In this document: positions 46,490 to 56,430 of the stretch, piece by piece | Position numbering within the stretch: position 1 is the stretch's first letter | How the letters are laid out: every line of letters begins with the position of its first letter | NCBI RefSeq assembly: GCF_023634845.1 | Contig: NZ_JAMLJL010000003.1 | Span: 248,001 to 312,000, forward strand | From: Flavobacterium amniphilum | GTDB taxonomy: Bacteria > Bacteroidota > Bacteroidia > Flavobacteriales > Flavobacteriaceae | Reading direction: 5' to 3' | DNA length: 64,000 nucleotides | Position numbers and translations under genes: made by a program | Notes under the pieces: generated by a model | Told to the model about the DNA's origin: nothing | The model's database searches: none | What the model saw: only the letters and a program-made list of their open reading frames with translations

Positions 46490-47833
46490 ATGATGAACTG
46501 GGAACAACTTTTATCTTTAAAACGCCAAGGCGACACCAGTAAACGATTACGTAAAGAACAAGACGACACCCGTTTAGGATTTGAAGTCGATTATGACCGG
46601 ATTATATTTTCGTCTGCTTTCCGTAGTTTACAGGATAAAACACAAGTCATTCCTCTTTCTAAAACCGACTTCGTCCATACACGTTTAACCCACAGTTTAG
46701 AAGTATCGGTTGTAGGCCGTTCACTGGGGCGTTTGGTAGGAAAACAAATATTGGAAAAATACCCGCACTTGCAGGAAGTACATGGCTATCACATGAATGA
46801 TTTCGGTGCAATCGTTGCAGCAGCATCATTGGCTCATGATATCGGAAACCCACCTTTCGGACATTCGGGAGAAAGAGCCATAGGAGAATATTTTTCAATT
46901 GGAAAAGGAAAACAATTCAAAGAACAACTTTCCGATAAAGAATGGCAGGATTTAATTGATTTTGAAGGAAATGCCAACGGATTTTCAGTAGTTACAAGCT
47001 CAAGACCAGGTGTTGAAGGCGGATTACGCTTAACCTATGCCACTTTGGGTGCTTTTATGAAATATCCAAAGGAAAGTTTACCCAAAAAACCCACTCCAAA
47101 TATTGCCGATAAAAAGTATGGTTTCTTCCAACAGGATAAAGCTTTTTTTAAGGAAGTAGCAAATGAATTGGGACTAATTCCCAATAAATCAGGAGATGAT
47201 ATTGGCTTCGAAAGACATCCACTTGCCTATTTGGTTGAAGCTGCCGATGATATATGTTACACAATAATTGATTTTGAAGACGGTATCAATCTAGGCCTTG
47301 TTTCGGAAGACTATGCCTTGGAATACCTGATTAATCTGGTAAAAGATTCGATTGACTCCTCAAAATACAACGCCTTAACCACTAAAGAAGACCGCATCAG
47401 TTATTTGCGTGCCTTAGCCATCGGAAGTTTAATCAATGATACCGTTAAGGTGTTTATTGAAAACGAAGAAGCCATCCTTCAGGGAAAATTTCCTTATGCA
47501 TTGACTGATAAAAGCAAATACAATGCACAAATGAATGACATTATTAAACTGAGTGTCAAAAACATATACCAAAGCAGGGAAGTTATCGAAAAAGAAATCA
47601 ACGGATACCAGATCATCAACAATCTTCTGGATAAATTCATAACGGCTTACAACAACAAACACGAAGGAAAAGCCACAAACTTCGATAACCTTTTATTACG
47701 CATTCTACCGGAGAAACAACACATCGAAAAAGAGACATTATATGAACGTTTACTACATATTTGTCACTTCATTTCCATGTTAACCGACGGTAACGCCTTG
47801 AATTTTAACAAAATAGTCTCAAATAATGAATAA
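46490..47833 (+). CDS. dgt: deoxyguanosinetriphosphate triphosphohydrolase (dGTPase)
   Basis: HD-domain hydrolase that releases tripolyphosphate from dNTPs, mainly dGTP, and thereby limits the pool. 447 residues. HD metal residues: His63 and His68 region (DFVHTRLTHSLEVS) and His116-Asp117 (LAHDIGNPPFGHSGE). The N-terminus RLRKEQDDTRLGFEVDYDRI carries the usual residues of the family. ATG at 46490, with a second one at 46493. Together with nrdAB and dCMP deaminase it balances dNTPs. Confidence 0.9.
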   Translation: MMNWEQLLSLKRQGDTSKRLRKEQDDTRLGFEVDYDRIIFSSAFRSLQDKTQVIPLSKTDFVHTRLTHSLEVSVVGRSLGRLVGKQILEKYPHLQEVHGYHMNDFGAIVAAASLAHDIGNPPFGHSGERAIGEYFSIGKGKQFKEQLSDKEWQDLIDFEGNANGFSVVTSSRPGVEGGLRLTYATLGAFMKYPKESLPKKPTPNIADKKYGFFQQDKAFFKEVANELGLIPNKSGDDIGFERHPLAYLVEAADDICYTIIDFEDGINLGLVSEDYALEYLINLVKDSIDSSKYNALTTKEDRISYLRALAIGSLINDTVKVFIENEEAILQGKFPYALTDKSKYNAQMNDIIKLSVKNIYQSREVIEKEINGYQIINNLLDKFITAYNNKHEGKATNFDNLLLRILPEKQHIEKETLYERLLHICHFISMLTDGNALNFNKIVSNNE

Positions 47834-47901
47834 AAACTTACAGAAGTATGTAAAATATTGAATATATTAGCAGATAGTAAACAATTCAAAATCTGCATAT
47901 T

Positions 47902-50628
47902 ATGAAAAGAAAATTACTTGTGACGCTTTTTTGCGCATTCGCAGGTTTTAGTTCTGTGCATTCTCAAAGCAAAAATGAGAGAATTCAACAGTATTTCAAC
48001 CAAAATGCACCAAAATTACAATTGACCGAACAGGATTCCAAAGACTGGTTTTTAGAAAACATTACGAGTTCAGAAACAACCGGAATCGAAAATTGTTACG
48101 TCAAGCAATCCCATCAGGGAATAGAAATCCAACAGTCGTATTTATACTTTTGGATTAAAAATGGGGAAATCATCAATACCCCTGAAGGTTTTCTAAACAA
48201 TATCGCTGCCAAAATTAATGCAACACGCCCAACTTTATCGGTAACGGATGGTTTTTCAAAAGCATTAACATCACTTGGCGAAAGCACATTTACTTCAGCT
48301 GTTATTGAAAACACATCAAACAAATACAAATTAAGCAACGGCAACCTGACTGAAGATCCGGTTAACGCAAAACTTATTTACTTTCTGACTAAAGACAATA
48401 CATTGCGTTTAGCATGGAGTTATGAGTTTTATAGCCAAAATACAGATCATTTATGGAATGTCCAAATTGATGCACAAACCGGAAGCATTCTTGAAAAAAG
48501 GGACCTTGTCTTACGTTGTGGCACTGCAGGTCACGATCATTCCAAACATAAAAAACACGCTGAAACTGATTCTTCATTCTTAAACAAATTCTATAAGCAG
48601 GAAAGCCCATCAGCGTTTTTAACTCCGGGCACGACAAATTACAGGGTTATTCCGTGGAATTATGAAAGTCCGAATCACAGCGCCAGACAATTAATCACAA
48701 ATCCAGAAGCTACAACCATTCTTGCTCCATCAACAAATGCCGCATCTCCAAACGGATGGCACAATACAAGCACAACCGTTGGGGGAACTACACCGGCCGC
48801 ACTGTTTAACTATTCAAGAGGTAATAATGTTTGGGCTTCTTCAGATTTCATGGATACTGATTCTGCTTCACCAACAACGTATGCAAATGCTTCGGCCGGA
48901 ACTTATCCTTCGCTTACATTTGACTATCCTTACGGCGGAACAGGAATTTCACCTAAAACCTATATCAACGCAGCCATTACAAATGTTTTCTACATGAACA
49001 ACATCATGCATGATTTATGGTACCAATATGGTTTTACAGAACCAAACCGTAACTTCCAGAATTCTAATTACGGACGCGGAGGAGCTGCGACAGCTGACTA
49101 TGTTTTTGCTGAAGCACAGGATGGTTCTTTTTTAGCAACTCCAACATATAACAATGCAAACTTTGCAACACCGGTTGACGGAAGCAGACCAAGAATGCAA
49201 ATGTATATTTGGAACAGCGGTAAAAAATTCTCAAATCTTAGCGTAACCAGCGGAACTTTAACAGGAACTTCTTATCAGATCATTGAAAATGCCTTCAACG
49301 AAGGACATGCTCATTTACCTATAGCTCCTGCAGCACTGACAAATAGCCTCGTTTTATTTGATGACGGTACTCCGGATAATTCTGATGCCTGTACAGCCGC
49401 AGTAAACGGAGCTGCTTTGAGCGGAAAAATTGCAGTAGTCAGAAGAGGTAGCTGTACATTTGCCATAAAAGCCAAAGCAGCACAAAATGCAGGTGCAGTA
49501 GCAGTTTTGGTTGTAAATAATGCAGCCGGAACAGTATCAATGGCAGGAGATGATCCTACAATCACGATTCCTGCTTTAAGTATGACGCAAGCCGACGGAG
49601 AAGCATTAATTACTTCCATGTCAAGCGGAACAGTAAATGTAAGTTTATCATCGCCTGACAGTTATGCTTATGCAGACGGAGATTTTGACAACGGAATTAT
49701 AGCTCATGAGTACGGTCATGGTATTTCAACCCGTTTAGTTGGTGGAGGAGCAGGTTTAAATTCGGCTGAACAACCTGGAGAAGGATGGTCTGACTGGTTT
49801 TGGCTAATGATGCAAATCAAGCCCGGTGATACCCGAAATGACGCAAGAGGCATTGCAACGTTTTCCATTAACGAACCTACAACCGGGGAAGGAATCAGAG
49901 AATTCAGATATTCAACAAATTTGGCAGTAAATCCACATACTTATGGTGATACAAACGACCAATGGTACAATGACCCAAGTGATGGATTAGACAAAATAAA
50001 CGTACACGGAGTTGGTTCAATCTGGTGTGCCATGTTATGGGATTTAGCATGGGATTACATTGACAAGTACGGATACAGTTCAAATATATACAATGGTACT
50101 GCCGGAAACAACAAAGTCATGCGCTTAGTACTTGATGCTCTTAAATTAACTCCAGCCAATCCTTCGTTTATTCAATGTAGGGATGCAATTATCACAGCAG
50201 ATCAAAATACAACTGGCGGACAGGATTTTTGTCTAATCTGGGCAACTTTTGCCAGAAGAGGCCTTGGAACAGCAGCTTCAGCAGGTGCCAATACAAATTC
50301 AACACCTAACATCCAGGATCAAACGGAAAGCTTCTTAACTCCCGCACCCGGACCAAACTGTACATTAGCTGTTAACGACTTTGACAAAAACAATATTCTA
50401 ATTTATCCTAACCCTTCAAATGGCTTGGTAAACATTAAGATTAACTCTTTTGCCGGCTTAACCAATTTACAGATTGTAGATCTGAATGGCCGTATCGTTT
50501 ATACAAAAGATAAAGTTGATTTTTCTACAGAAAAAACTTTTAATCTAAGTCATCTTCAAGCTGGGGTTTACATCATCAAACTTAACGGAGATACTTTAAA
50601 CCACACCCAAAAAATTATATTAGATTAA
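47902..50628 (+). CDS. secreted M36 (fungalysin) metallopeptidase with PA and T9SS type A sorting domains, copy 1
   Basis: Extracellular zinc protease of 908 residues. Signal peptide to about residue 21; fungalysin/thermolysin-like propeptide to about 200; M36 catalytic region with the zinc motif HEYGH at 602-606 and third ligand Glu627 in PGEGWSDW; a protease-associated (PA) domain inserted before it (about 485-570, GKIAVVRRGSCTFAIKAK); and a type A T9SS sorting domain at about 828-908 (LIYPNPSNGLVNIKINSFAG). The last domain marks it for secretion through the SprA translocon. The next gene is a close paralogue. Confidence 0.94.
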   Translation: MKRKLLVTLFCAFAGFSSVHSQSKNERIQQYFNQNAPKLQLTEQDSKDWFLENITSSETTGIENCYVKQSHQGIEIQQSYLYFWIKNGEIINTPEGFLNNIAAKINATRPTLSVTDGFSKALTSLGESTFTSAVIENTSNKYKLSNGNLTEDPVNAKLIYFLTKDNTLRLAWSYEFYSQNTDHLWNVQIDAQTGSILEKRDLVLRCGTAGHDHSKHKKHAETDSSFLNKFYKQESPSAFLTPGTTNYRVIPWNYESPNHSARQLITNPEATTILAPSTNAASPNGWHNTSTTVGGTTPAALFNYSRGNNVWASSDFMDTDSASPTTYANASAGTYPSLTFDYPYGGTGISPKTYINAAITNVFYMNNIMHDLWYQYGFTEPNRNFQNSNYGRGGAATADYVFAEAQDGSFLATPTYNNANFATPVDGSRPRMQMYIWNSGKKFSNLSVTSGTLTGTSYQIIENAFNEGHAHLPIAPAALTNSLVLFDDGTPDNSDACTAAVNGAALSGKIAVVRRGSCTFAIKAKAAQNAGAVAVLVVNNAAGTVSMAGDDPTITIPALSMTQADGEALITSMSSGTVNVSLSSPDSYAYADGDFDNGIIAHEYGHGISTRLVGGGAGLNSAEQPGEGWSDWFWLMMQIKPGDTRNDARGIATFSINEPTTGEGIREFRYSTNLAVNPHTYGDTNDQWYNDPSDGLDKINVHGVGSIWCAMLWDLAWDYIDKYGYSSNIYNGTAGNNKVMRLVLDALKLTPANPSFIQCRDAIITADQNTTGGQDFCLIWATFARRGLGTAASAGANTNSTPNIQDQTESFLTPAPGPNCTLAVNDFDKNNILIYPNPSNGLVNIKINSFAGLTNLQIVDLNGRIVYTKDKVDFSTEKTFNLSHLQAGVYIIKLNGDTLNHTQKIILD

Positions 50629-50647
50629 TTACTTTAAGATATATAAT

Positions 50648-50680
50648 AAGAATAGGCTGCCAATGGTAGCCTATTCTTAT
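50648..50680 (+). terminator. intrinsic terminator between the two M36 genes
   Basis: AAGAATAGGCT and AGCCTATTCTT form an 11-base stem, weakly T-rich 3' side. It separates the two paralogues, which thus have their own promoters. Confidence 0.75.
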
Positions 50681-50779
50681 ATAAAATCACAACAAAAAAC
50701 CAACATGTTAAATTAAAATGAATTTTATATAAAATAATTAATATATTCGCAACATCTTTAACCAATACATCTAACTATA

Positions 50780-53455
50780 ATGAAAAAAACTACTGTTTTA
50801 TTGTTTTTTCTTATGTCTGCAGCAGGATTTTCACAGAATCCTCTCGATAAGATAAAAACATACATGAACGATAACCGGTCAAAATTTGGACTAACCAACC
50901 AAGATATTTCTGATTTGGTAATCGTAAACGAATTCAGCTCAGAATCAACAGGAATAAACAACTATCACGTGAAGCAACGTGAAAATGGCATTGAAGTTTA
51001 TAATTCTGATTCAAATTTTTGGATAAAAAACAATAACGTAATCAATGGCGGTGAAGATTTCATCAAGAATGTAAGCCACAAGATTAACACTTCAACACCA
51101 AGTTTAAATGTTGCAGCTGCCATAACCGGTGTTTTACAGGAAATCAACAATCCACTGTTAGGTTCTACACAGATTCTTGAATCAAATGGTCACGATTATA
51201 AACTAAGCAATGGTAATCTTACTGAAGACCCAATCAGAGCCGAATTAGTATATTTCCTTGTTAGCCAAAATGAGTTAAAACTTGCTTGGGACTGTGAATT
51301 TTATTCTCAAGACTACAGTCACTTATGGAGTTTAAAGATAGATGCTGTTACCGGAAAATTACTGGAAAAGAGAGACTTAGTAATCTCTTGTAATTTCGGA
51401 TCAAACCATAAAGAACATAATCATGTTGATTTGATTTCAAATACATTTACACAATCTTTCCTTAAAGACCGTCAATCATCATACATGATGACACCGGGAA
51501 CAACAAACTATAGAGTTGTCCCTTGGAACTACGAAAGTCCTAACCATAGTGCAAGACAATTAGTAACCAACCCTGAAAACACAACTGCTTCTCCAAAAGG
51601 ATGGCATGACACAAATGCTTTAGCCGGTAATATCGCTGCACAAAAATATTCTATTACAAGAGGTAATAATGTTTGGGCAAGAAATGATTTTGCAGGAACA
51701 AACTCAACAACAGCTCCAAACGGGACAAGTCCGACAGGAACAGGAACACATCCTAGCCTTACGTTTGATTTCGCATACCCGGGTACAGCTGTAGCAGCGT
51801 CAACTTATATTGATGCAGCAAATACCAATTTATTCTACATGAATAACATCATGCACGATTTATGGTACCAATACGGTTTCAATGAAGCTAATAAAAACTT
51901 CCAGTCAAACAACTACGCAAGAGGTGGTGTTCAAAATGATTATGTAATTGCTGATGCACAAGATGGAGGACAAGCTTCACCTCAAAACCTTAATAATGCT
52001 AACTTTTCAACACAAACCGATGGTATCAGTCCAAGAATGCAAATGTATTTATGGGATGTACAACCACCATTTTTTACAGTAAATACACCTGCTGACATTG
52101 CGGGTGGAAAAGTTGCAAGAGATAACTCATTTAGCCCAGGCCACGTTAATATACCTCAGGCTCCTGCAGCAATCACAGCTGACTTGGCTTTATTCAATGA
52201 TGGTGTAGCTCCTGAATCAGATGCCTGTACTGCTGCAGTAAATGCTGCTGCATTAAACGGAAAAATTGTTGTCATGAGAAGAGGTGACTGTTCTTTTGCC
52301 ATAAAAGTTAAAGCAGCACAAAATGCTGGTGCCGTAGCCGCTATTATTGTTAACAATGTGGCAGGTGTAGTTGGAATGGCAGGTGCAGATGCAACCATTA
52401 CAATTCCTGCTATCAGTGTTACAATGGAAATCGGTGAGGCTTTAATTACCAGAATGCAAACTTCAACAGTTAATGCAACTTTACAAAAAGGAACAAGCTT
52501 TGTAAATACAGATGGTGATTTTGACAATGGTATTATCGCTCACGAATATGGTCACGGTATTTCGACAAGACTATCAGGTAACTGTTTAGGAAGTTCTGAA
52601 CAACAAGGTGAGGGATGGTCAGACTGGTTCTGGTTAATGATGCAAATCAAACCGGGAGACACAAGAAACGGCTCGAGAGGAATTGGTACGTTTGCACAAA
52701 ACGAGCCAACAAATGGCAATGGTATCAGACAATACAAATATTCTACAGACATGGCCGTAAACCCTCATACATTTGCTGCAACGAATGCAATGTCGTATAC
52801 TGATGCAAACGGAGATGAACAAGTAAATGTACACGCTGTAGGATCTGTTTGGGCAGTAATGTTATGGGATTTAGCATGGAATTATATTGATAAATATGGC
52901 TATGATCCTAACATCTACTCTGGAACAGGAGGTAACAACAAAGTAATGCGTTTAGTTCTTGATGCCATCAAACTTGACGGATGTAGCCCCTCTTTCGTAT
53001 CAGCGCGTGATGCAATCATTGCTGCAGATCAGGCCACAACAGGAGGACAGGACTATTGTATGATCTGGAAAACTTTTGCGAGAAGAGGTCTTGGTATTAA
53101 TGCTTCATCAGGAACAAATTCAGGAGCAGACGGAATTAAAGATCAGGTTGAAGATTTTACAGAGCCGGCTCCGGGTCCAAATTGTACTCTTAGCGCAGAT
53201 CAGTTTGAAAACAAAAACAATATTAGAATTTACCCTAACCCTTCTAATGGTTTAATCAACATCAGAATCAATAGTTTTGCAGGAGTTGCAAATCTTCAGA
53301 TTGTTGACTTAAACGGAAGAGTAGTTTACTCTAAAGAGAACATTGACTTTGGAACTGAAAAAGCATTTAATCTAAATCACTTACAATCGGGTATCTATGT
53401 AGTTAAACTAAACGGTGACACTATTAACCATACTCAGAAAATAGTTTTAGAATAA
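50780..53455 (+). CDS. secreted M36 metallopeptidase with PA and T9SS type A sorting domains, copy 2
   Basis: Paralogue of the preceding gene, 891 residues with the same domain order: signal peptide (about 1-19), propeptide, PA domain (about 465-550, GKIVVMRRGDCSFAIKVK), zinc motif HEYGH at 588-592 with Glu611 in QGEGWSDW, and a type A sorting domain at about 812-891. The two are most alike in the catalytic region and sorting domain and differ more in the propeptide. A gene duplication in tandem is the simplest origin. Likely T9SS-exported. Confidence 0.94.
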   Translation: MKKTTVLLFFLMSAAGFSQNPLDKIKTYMNDNRSKFGLTNQDISDLVIVNEFSSESTGINNYHVKQRENGIEVYNSDSNFWIKNNNVINGGEDFIKNVSHKINTSTPSLNVAAAITGVLQEINNPLLGSTQILESNGHDYKLSNGNLTEDPIRAELVYFLVSQNELKLAWDCEFYSQDYSHLWSLKIDAVTGKLLEKRDLVISCNFGSNHKEHNHVDLISNTFTQSFLKDRQSSYMMTPGTTNYRVVPWNYESPNHSARQLVTNPENTTASPKGWHDTNALAGNIAAQKYSITRGNNVWARNDFAGTNSTTAPNGTSPTGTGTHPSLTFDFAYPGTAVAASTYIDAANTNLFYMNNIMHDLWYQYGFNEANKNFQSNNYARGGVQNDYVIADAQDGGQASPQNLNNANFSTQTDGISPRMQMYLWDVQPPFFTVNTPADIAGGKVARDNSFSPGHVNIPQAPAAITADLALFNDGVAPESDACTAAVNAAALNGKIVVMRRGDCSFAIKVKAAQNAGAVAAIIVNNVAGVVGMAGADATITIPAISVTMEIGEALITRMQTSTVNATLQKGTSFVNTDGDFDNGIIAHEYGHGISTRLSGNCLGSSEQQGEGWSDWFWLMMQIKPGDTRNGSRGIGTFAQNEPTNGNGIRQYKYSTDMAVNPHTFAATNAMSYTDANGDEQVNVHAVGSVWAVMLWDLAWNYIDKYGYDPNIYSGTGGNNKVMRLVLDAIKLDGCSPSFVSARDAIIAADQATTGGQDYCMIWKTFARRGLGINASSGTNSGADGIKDQVEDFTEPAPGPNCTLSADQFENKNNIRIYPNPSNGLINIRINSFAGVANLQIVDLNGRVVYSKENIDFGTEKAFNLNHLQSGIYVVKLNGDTINHTQKIVLE

Positions 53456-53477
53456 TAAAACAGTAAATAATACTAAT

Positions 53478-53506
53478 AAAAAACTCCGCTAATTGCGGAG
53501 TTTTTT
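53478..53506. terminator. bidirectional terminator between the M36 gene and dxs
   Basis: AAAAAACTCCGC and GCGGAGTTTTTT pair around TAATT; T-runs on both sides fit convergent genes. Confidence 0.92.
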
Positions 53507-53512
53507 TATTTC

Positions 53513-55282
53513 TTATAGTTGACCAAAATAATCTTTAAGTACTTCTATACCAATACCGGCAATATGGTGCAATTGAGGAACAGTACCTTGCTCGATGAAT
53601 TCATCCTTAACCCCAATCTTTTTGATTGAAATCGAGTAGTAGTTTTCCAAAAAGAATGAAGACACCAGACCTCCAAAGCCACCATTAACAGTTCCTTCTT
53701 CAACAGTTATGATTTTATGGTACTTCTTTCCTATCGAATTGAGCATCTCTTCATCCAATGGTTTTACAAACGGAAAATGGTAATGGGCAAAGTTATCAGT
53801 ATCCCCAACCTGTTTTAGTGCTTCAATTACATTGTTACCTATTGTTCCGGTAGACAAAACCGCTATTGCATTTCCTTCCTTCAGACGAGTTCCTTTACCA
53901 ATTGGTAATCTTTCAAGAGGTTGTTGCCAGTTTTGGATAAAACCGCGCCCTCTTGGATAACGGATTGCTATAGGATACTCCAGACCAAGTTGTGCAGTAT
54001 ACATGATATTGCGCAGCTCTATTTCATTTAAAGGCGCAAAAACGATCATATTCGGGATACAGTTCAGGTAGGCCAAATCATACAAACCATGATGTGTAGC
54101 GCCGTCCTCCCCAACAAAACCTGCACGGTCAAGACAGAAAATAACCGGCAGTTTCTGAAGAGCAACGTCATGTATCAACTGATCATAAGCCCTTTGCAAA
54201 AAAGTAGAATACACATTACAAAAAACAGTCATTCCTTGTGTTGCCATTCCGGCGGAAAGCGTCACGGCATGCTGTTCGGCGATGCCTACATCAAAAGCCC
54301 GCTCAGGGAAAACCTCCATCATGAACTTCATGGAAGAACCCGAAGGCATAGCTGGTGTCACCCCTATAATCTTATCGTTTTGTTTTGCCAGTTCAACCAA
54401 TGTATGTCCGAAAACATCCTGGAATTTAGGCGGCAGATTATCCTCTTCTTTAGGATATATTTTACCTGTTTCCGGGTCAAACTTACCGGGAGCATGGTAC
54501 TTGACCTGATTCTCTTCTGCCAACTGAAGCCCTTTCCCCTTAGTGGTAATCACATGCAGGAATTTAGGTCCGCTTACCTTTTTTAAACGGTTTAACTCGT
54601 TAACAAGCATATCAAGATTATGTCCGTCTATTGGACCTGAGTAATCAAAGCTCAGCGCCTTGAAAATATTATTCTCTTCATGAACATTCCCTTCCTTGAA
54701 AGAAGTCAGGTATTCCTTAAGGGCGCCCACACTCGGATCGATACCGATAGCATTATCATTTAATATAATCAGAAGGTTTGCATTAGTTACACCCGCATGA
54801 TTCATTGCTTCAAAAGCCATTCCTGAAGCAATAGAAGCATCACCGATAACTGCGATATGCTGTTTATCCTTCTCTCCTTTTAAATCAGAAGCCAAAGCCA
54901 TCCCTAAAGCTGCCGAAATGGATGTAGACGAATGCCCAACCCCAAACGTATCGTAAACACTCTCAGAACGCTTCGGGAAGCCCGAAATACCATCTAAATC
55001 CCTATTTGTATGAAACACATCCCTCCTGCCCGTCAGAATCTTATGTCCGTAGGCCTGATGCCCAACGTCCCAGACCAACTGATCATCCGGTGTATTGAAA
55101 ACATAATGCAGTGCAATGGTGAGTTCGACCACACCGAGGCTTGCGCCTAAGTGACCTTCTTTTTGGGAAATAATATCGATAATAAAATCACGGAGTTCCT
55201 GTGCCAGGACCGGAAGCTGTGACGGTTCCAATTTCTTTAAATCGGAGGGGGAATTTATGGAATGTAATAATTTGCCTTTCAT
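53513..55282 (-). CDS. dxs: 1-deoxy-D-xylulose-5-phosphate synthase
   Basis: First enzyme of the MEP isoprenoid pathway: pyruvate plus glyceraldehyde 3-phosphate to DXP with thiamine diphosphate. 589 residues from the ATG at 55280-55282 (MKGKLLHSINSPSDLKKL); the upstream frame start at 55291 is a TTG inside the promoter and is rejected. The thiamine motif is GDASIASGMAFEAMNHAG ending in NDNAIGID, and the transketolase domains (AFDVGIAEQHAVTLSAGMA) follow. A TAAATTTG box ends seven bases before the ATG. Confidence 0.96.
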   Translation of the reverse strand: MKGKLLHSINSPSDLKKLEPSQLPVLAQELRDFIIDIISQKEGHLGASLGVVELTIALHYVFNTPDDQLVWDVGHQAYGHKILTGRRDVFHTNRDLDGISGFPKRSESVYDTFGVGHSSTSISAALGMALASDLKGEKDKQHIAVIGDASIASGMAFEAMNHAGVTNANLLIILNDNAIGIDPSVGALKEYLTSFKEGNVHEENNIFKALSFDYSGPIDGHNLDMLVNELNRLKKVSGPKFLHVITTKGKGLQLAEENQVKYHAPGKFDPETGKIYPKEEDNLPPKFQDVFGHTLVELAKQNDKIIGVTPAMPSGSSMKFMMEVFPERAFDVGIAEQHAVTLSAGMATQGMTVFCNVYSTFLQRAYDQLIHDVALQKLPVIFCLDRAGFVGEDGATHHGLYDLAYLNCIPNMIVFAPLNEIELRNIMYTAQLGLEYPIAIRYPRGRGFIQNWQQPLERLPIGKGTRLKEGNAIAVLSTGTIGNNVIEALKQVGDTDNFAHYHFPFVKPLDEEMLNSIGKKYHKIITVEEGTVNGGFGGLVSSFFLENYYSISIKKIGVKDEFIEQGTVPQLHHIAGIGIEVLKDYFGQL

Positions 55283-55288
55283 GTCAGG

Positions 55289-55296
55289 CAAATTTA
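55289..55296 (-). promoter_or_regulatory. candidate -7 box of dxs, close to the start codon
   Basis: TAAATTTG on the minus strand leaves only six bases before the ATG, so the leader would be about three bases or none. Confidence 0.5.
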
Positions 55297-55307
55297 GTTC
55301 ATTTAAA

Positions 55308-55928
55308 TTAATTATTCCCTTTTATCTCTTTAGGCGGAACAGGTTCTATCTCAACAGCCGGGGGCTCAGCTAGCATTACACCCATAGTAACCTGAGGAAC
55401 CTCAACTTCTTTTGACGGTTTCGGTTTAACGAACTTCACCTCATCTACTTTAGGTTTTGGCGGTGGCGGAAGTACTTTGCCCGGTTTAGACGGATCATAC
55501 TTCACTTTACCTACCTTGATGCTTTCTACTTCAGGTACCGGATCTACCTTTACGTAAGTAGTATCCTCCATGACTTCCACTTCACCCAGCGTTTGACCGT
55601 TGTAGTTTTTACAACTGAACAAAGTAGTACCCATCACTACAAACAAAGCCAGAAGAAAAGCTTTATGGAAACTTCTCTTTTGATACAGAACCGTTTCGGG
55701 TACCGTAAATGTGAACTCAGGCTCGAGTTGGTCCTTTCTGAACCTGCCGCATATCTTTTTATCCTTGTTTTGGTTCAGATAGTCACTTACTTCTTCGTTA
55801 TCGAGGCCAGTAAAGTCGACCACCGATTTAGCACAGACACCACAGAAGCGTCCTTTATCTTCTTGGGTCATGGCGTTCCAGTCTTCGTGACACGGTTTTG
55901 GGATGGAGATTTTGTAATTGGGAGTCAT
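55308..55928 (-). CDS. CHEDW-motif membrane protein with proline-rich C-terminus
   Basis: A 206-residue protein of a Bacteroidetes-typical design. The N-terminal 80 residues are cytosolic with a Cys-rich motif: CHEDWNAMTQEDKGRFCGVC near residues 13-32 and Cys60 in KKICGRF. One membrane helix at about 88-106 is followed by an extracytoplasmic region rich in Pro, Lys and Val (KVLPPPPKPKVDEVKFVKPK), reminiscent of TonB linkers but without a TonB C-terminal domain. It could span the envelope between metal- or redox-sensing N-terminus and periplasmic partners. Function unknown. Divergent from tadA. Confidence 0.72.
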   Translation of the reverse strand: MTPNYKISIPKPCHEDWNAMTQEDKGRFCGVCAKSVVDFTGLDNEEVSDYLNQNKDKKICGRFRKDQLEPEFTFTVPETVLYQKRSFHKAFLLALFVVMGTTLFSCKNYNGQTLGEVEVMEDTTYVKVDPVPEVESIKVGKVKYDPSKPGKVLPPPPKPKVDEVKFVKPKPSKEVEVPQVTMGVMLAEPPAVEIEPVPPKEIKGNN

Positions 55929-55973
55929 AGCTTTGTATTTATCTTAAAAGTAACAAAAACTGTTCCAATATTG

Positions 55974-55981
55974 TACATTTG
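55974..55981 (+). promoter_or_regulatory. candidate -7 box of tadA, almost touching the start codon
   Basis: TACATTTG ends at 55981, five bases before the ATG at 55987, implying a leader of about two bases or none. Confidence 0.5.
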
Positions 55982-55986
55982 CGGTT

Positions 55987-56430
55987 ATGGAGAACATTTT
56001 TACTGACGAATATTTTATGAAGAAAGCCTTACAGGAGGCTGAGGCTGCTTTTGAGCGGGGCGAAATCCCTGTGGGTGCGGTAATTGTGGTAGACAACAGA
56101 GTTATAGCCCGCAGTCATAATTTAACCGAGATGCTGAATGATGTGACTGCCCATGCCGAGATGCAGGCTATTACTGCATCGGCGAATTTTCTGGGCGGAA
56201 AGTATTTAAAAGGCTGTACACTTTATGTAACACTGGAACCCTGCCAGATGTGTGCCGGGGCACTGTACTGGAGCCAGATCAGTAAGATCGTATATGGAGC
56301 TGCCGATGAACACAGGGGATACCGCAGTATGGGTGGAAAACTGCATCCAAAAACCGAAGTGGTGACCGGTGTGATGGAAAATGAATGTTCTGATTTAATG
56401 AAGGATTTTTTTAAGAAGAGAAGGCCCTAG
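55987..56430 (+). CDS. tadA: tRNA-specific adenosine deaminase TadA
   Basis: Deaminates adenosine 34 of tRNA-Arg(ACG) to inosine. 147 residues. Zinc/catalytic motif His56-Ala-Glu58 (TAHAEMQAI) and Cys86/Cys89 in EPCQMCAGALYW; the tRNA-recognition features of the family follow (YGAADEHRGYRS). The N-terminus MENIFTDEYFMKKALQEA aligns with E. coli TadA, which favours the ATG at 55987 over the one ten codons later. The stop codon TAG lies in the dispersed repeat copy 3. Confidence 0.95.
   Translation: MENIFTDEYFMKKALQEAEAAFERGEIPVGAVIVVDNRVIARSHNLTEMLNDVTAHAEMQAITASANFLGGKYLKGCTLYVTLEPCQMCAGALYWSQISKIVYGAADEHRGYRSMGGKLHPKTEVVTGVMENECSDLMKDFFKKRRP

Noticed and set aside
54089..54586. Antisense open frame of 165 codons inside dxs
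   Set aside because: Opposite to dxs, with composition expected for a complement of a conserved gene.
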